Positions 5,157 to 6,332 of a stretch of 6,332 bases of DNA are shown here, piece by piece. A program made the position numbers and the translations under genes. Location: contig JABFST010000078.1 of the NCBI GenBank assembly GCA_013140465.1, positions 1-6,332 of the forward strand. The letters run 5' to 3'. The first letter of the stretch is position 1; each line of letters opens with the position of its first letter. The notes under the pieces were generated by a model. The model was not told where the DNA came from and made no database searches. It saw only the letters and a list, made by a program, of their open reading frames with translations. The DNA is from Methylococcaceae bacterium (lineage in GTDB: Bacteria > Pseudomonadota > Gammaproteobacteria > Methylococcales > Methylomonadaceae).

Positions 5157-6332
5157 ATGCGTAAAAAATTGATTACCTTGACGGGAGGGGCGGCTTTGCT
5201 CCTAAGCCATGCGTGGGCCTTAGCCGCGACTGAATTGCCGCCTTCTGTCAAAGTGGAAACAGGGCCCGTGGAAGAAGTCTGTTCTGAATTTACCGATGCG
5301 GCATGGCGCAAAGAACAAGAAATTGACGGCGTAAAAATACAAGAATCCAAACTTTGCAACCCCGACAACCCCGCTGATATTGCCGCTTTTGTTAAAGGCA
5401 CCAATGGCATTTCTATGGACACCTTAATGCAGACGCAATTAGCGGCTGATGCCATTACTATGTCCGACGATTTCGACGGTGACGGCGACCCGGACAAAAT
5501 CATCATCAAACTGGAAGTGGTCGAACTCAACGGGCATTCACCCGATATGAAAGACCCCAACACCACGTTTGACATCGCTCCGGGCATACAGCCGACATTT
5601 TGGGTGTATGCGCCTAAAACCCGCGACATGTCCACCAAAAGCTTGTACGAGCCAGAAGCCAACCCGTTGTTGCGCGCGCCATCACCTGTCATCCGCGTCG
5701 AACAGGATGATGTGGTGTGGATCGTGTTGGAAAACACCCATTATTTGCCGCACTCGATCCATTTGCACGGCATCGACCATCCGTTTATGGATCATGGCGG
5801 CGGCGGCAATGACGGTGTGGGCCAAACCAGCAATATGGACACGATGCCCGGGGAAAGCAAAACTTATGTGATTAAACCACGCCAGCCCGGCACTATGTAT
5901 TACCATTGCCACGTCCAGCCGCACACCCATATTCCTATGGGCTTGCAAGGCATTTTTATCGTTGAGGAAAACCGCCCCAACAACTGGGTACAAACCTTAA
6001 ACGTCGGTGCAGGACAAGTGCGCCATCCGTCGGTCGCAGTGCTGGAAAAGTATTCGCGTGAATATGATTTGCATTACCAATCGGCGGATAAGGAGCTGCA
6101 TGAATTGGTGGCACGTTCTGCCAACGACCCGCGCTTGATCGCCAAGCACATGAACACGGAATATGACACTACTGATGCGACTGACGATTATTTCATGCTC
6201 AATGGCCGGTCTTTCCCTTATACCTTAAGGGAATCGCTGATCCACATGGAAGAAAACCAAACCGTCAAATTGCGCATTCTTAATGGTCATACTGAATCAT
6301 TTGCGATGCACATCCACGGTCATAAACCCACG
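5157..6332 (+). CDS. Exported multicopper oxidase, N-terminal 392 codons (runs off window)
   Basis: This open frame has no stop before the window edge. It starts at ATG 5157 behind GAGGA (5144-5148, 8 nt spacing). Residues 1-23 (MRKK, a hydrophobic core, then ALA-A) form a signal peptide, so the protein is periplasmic or exported. A leader-adjacent region of about 150 residues follows, with two cysteines (C42, C67) and an Asp-rich loop at 104-113 (DDFDGDGDPD) that resembles a calcium-binding loop. The cupredoxin motifs are HSIHLHG at 199-205 (trinuclear-site histidines H202, H204), then HCHVQPHTHIPMG at 250-262, and MHIHGH at 384-389. The second motif has the C-x4-H-x4-M spacing of a type 1 copper site (C251, H256, M261) beside trinuclear ligands H250 and H252. 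It is unusual for this to occur in the first domain. Such enzymes oxidise phenols, metal ions or small nitrogen compounds with reduction of oxygen; the substrate cannot be told here. Confidence is high for the family, low for the substrate. Confidence 0.93.
   Translation, partial: MRKKLITLTGGAALLLSHAWALAATELPPSVKVETGPVEEVCSEFTDAAWRKEQEIDGVKIQESKLCNPDNPADIAAFVKGTNGISMDTLMQTQLAADAITMSDDFDGDGDPDKIIIKLEVVELNGHSPDMKDPNTTFDIAPGIQPTFWVYAPKTRDMSTKSLYEPEANPLLRAPSPVIRVEQDDVVWIVLENTHYLPHSIHLHGIDHPFMDHGGGGNDGVGQTSNMDTMPGESKTYVIKPRQPGTMYYHCHVQPHTHIPMGLQGIFIVEENRPNNWVQTLNVGAGQVRHPSVAVLEKYSREYDLHYQSADKELHELVARSANDPRLIAKHMNTEYDTTDATDDYFMLNGRSFPYTLRESLIHMEENQTVKLRILNGHTESFAMHIHGHKPT

Noticed and set aside
5126..5737. 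Minus-strand open frame of about 200 codons
   Set aside because: It is the antisense shadow of the multicopper oxidase gene, whose signal peptide, copper motifs and ribosome binding site establish the plus strand as coding.

Overview
The window looks like an accessory, repeat-rich stretch of a proteobacterial chromosome. A gammaproteobacterium, perhaps a sulfur oxidiser or methanotroph, is my guess from the gene types and repeat style, but no marker gene proves it. It holds three real protein loci (a toxin-antitoxin pair, a broken group II intron maturase and the first part of a secreted multicopper oxidase), embedded in several layers of mobile and repeated DNA.

Left third (1-2180): a type II toxin-antitoxin operon at 1268-2073 pairs a Phd-like/UPF0175-like antitoxin with a DUF3368/PIN-like toxin, the two genes overlapping by 13 nt. 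Its promoter region and the first 76 antitoxin codons are duplicated 910 bp upstream as a perfect 439-bp direct repeat (146-584 = 1056-1494). The upstream copy is a truncated antitoxin without a toxin. The leader is itself a 185-bp repeat: a third copy, about 92% identical, lies at 609-793 with no antitoxin behind it, and all three copies carry the same 20-bp palindrome. Between the third leader copy and the intact operon sits a minus-strand, 5'-truncated fragment of a group II intron (820 to about 1049). A tract of short GGGGTCA-type repeats follows the toxin gene.

Middle (about 2208-4114): a group II intron. Its 3' end is well supported, with a foldable domain V carrying the AGC triad, a domain VI with a bulged A 7 nt from the end, and a 3' boundary confirmed by the truncated copy. 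Its reverse transcriptase/maturase is read in four pieces separated by three frameshifts and has no visible HNH endonuclease domain. The RNA may still be competent but would need a maturase supplied in trans. The 5' end is only tentatively placed.

Right third (4115-6332): about 1 kb without a convincing gene. It contains several strong inverted repeats, including a 124-bp MITE-like element (4614-4737) with 12-bp terminal inverted repeats, a perfect 8-bp target duplication and a large internal hairpin. From 5157 to the window edge runs the first 392 codons of an exported multicopper oxidase. Its first cupredoxin domain already carries a complete type 1 copper signature.

The loci do not form one pathway. 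The left and middle parts read as a history of insertions: leader repeats, a partial duplication of the toxin-antitoxin operon, and intron retrotransposition. The copper oxidase is an independent transcription unit downstream.
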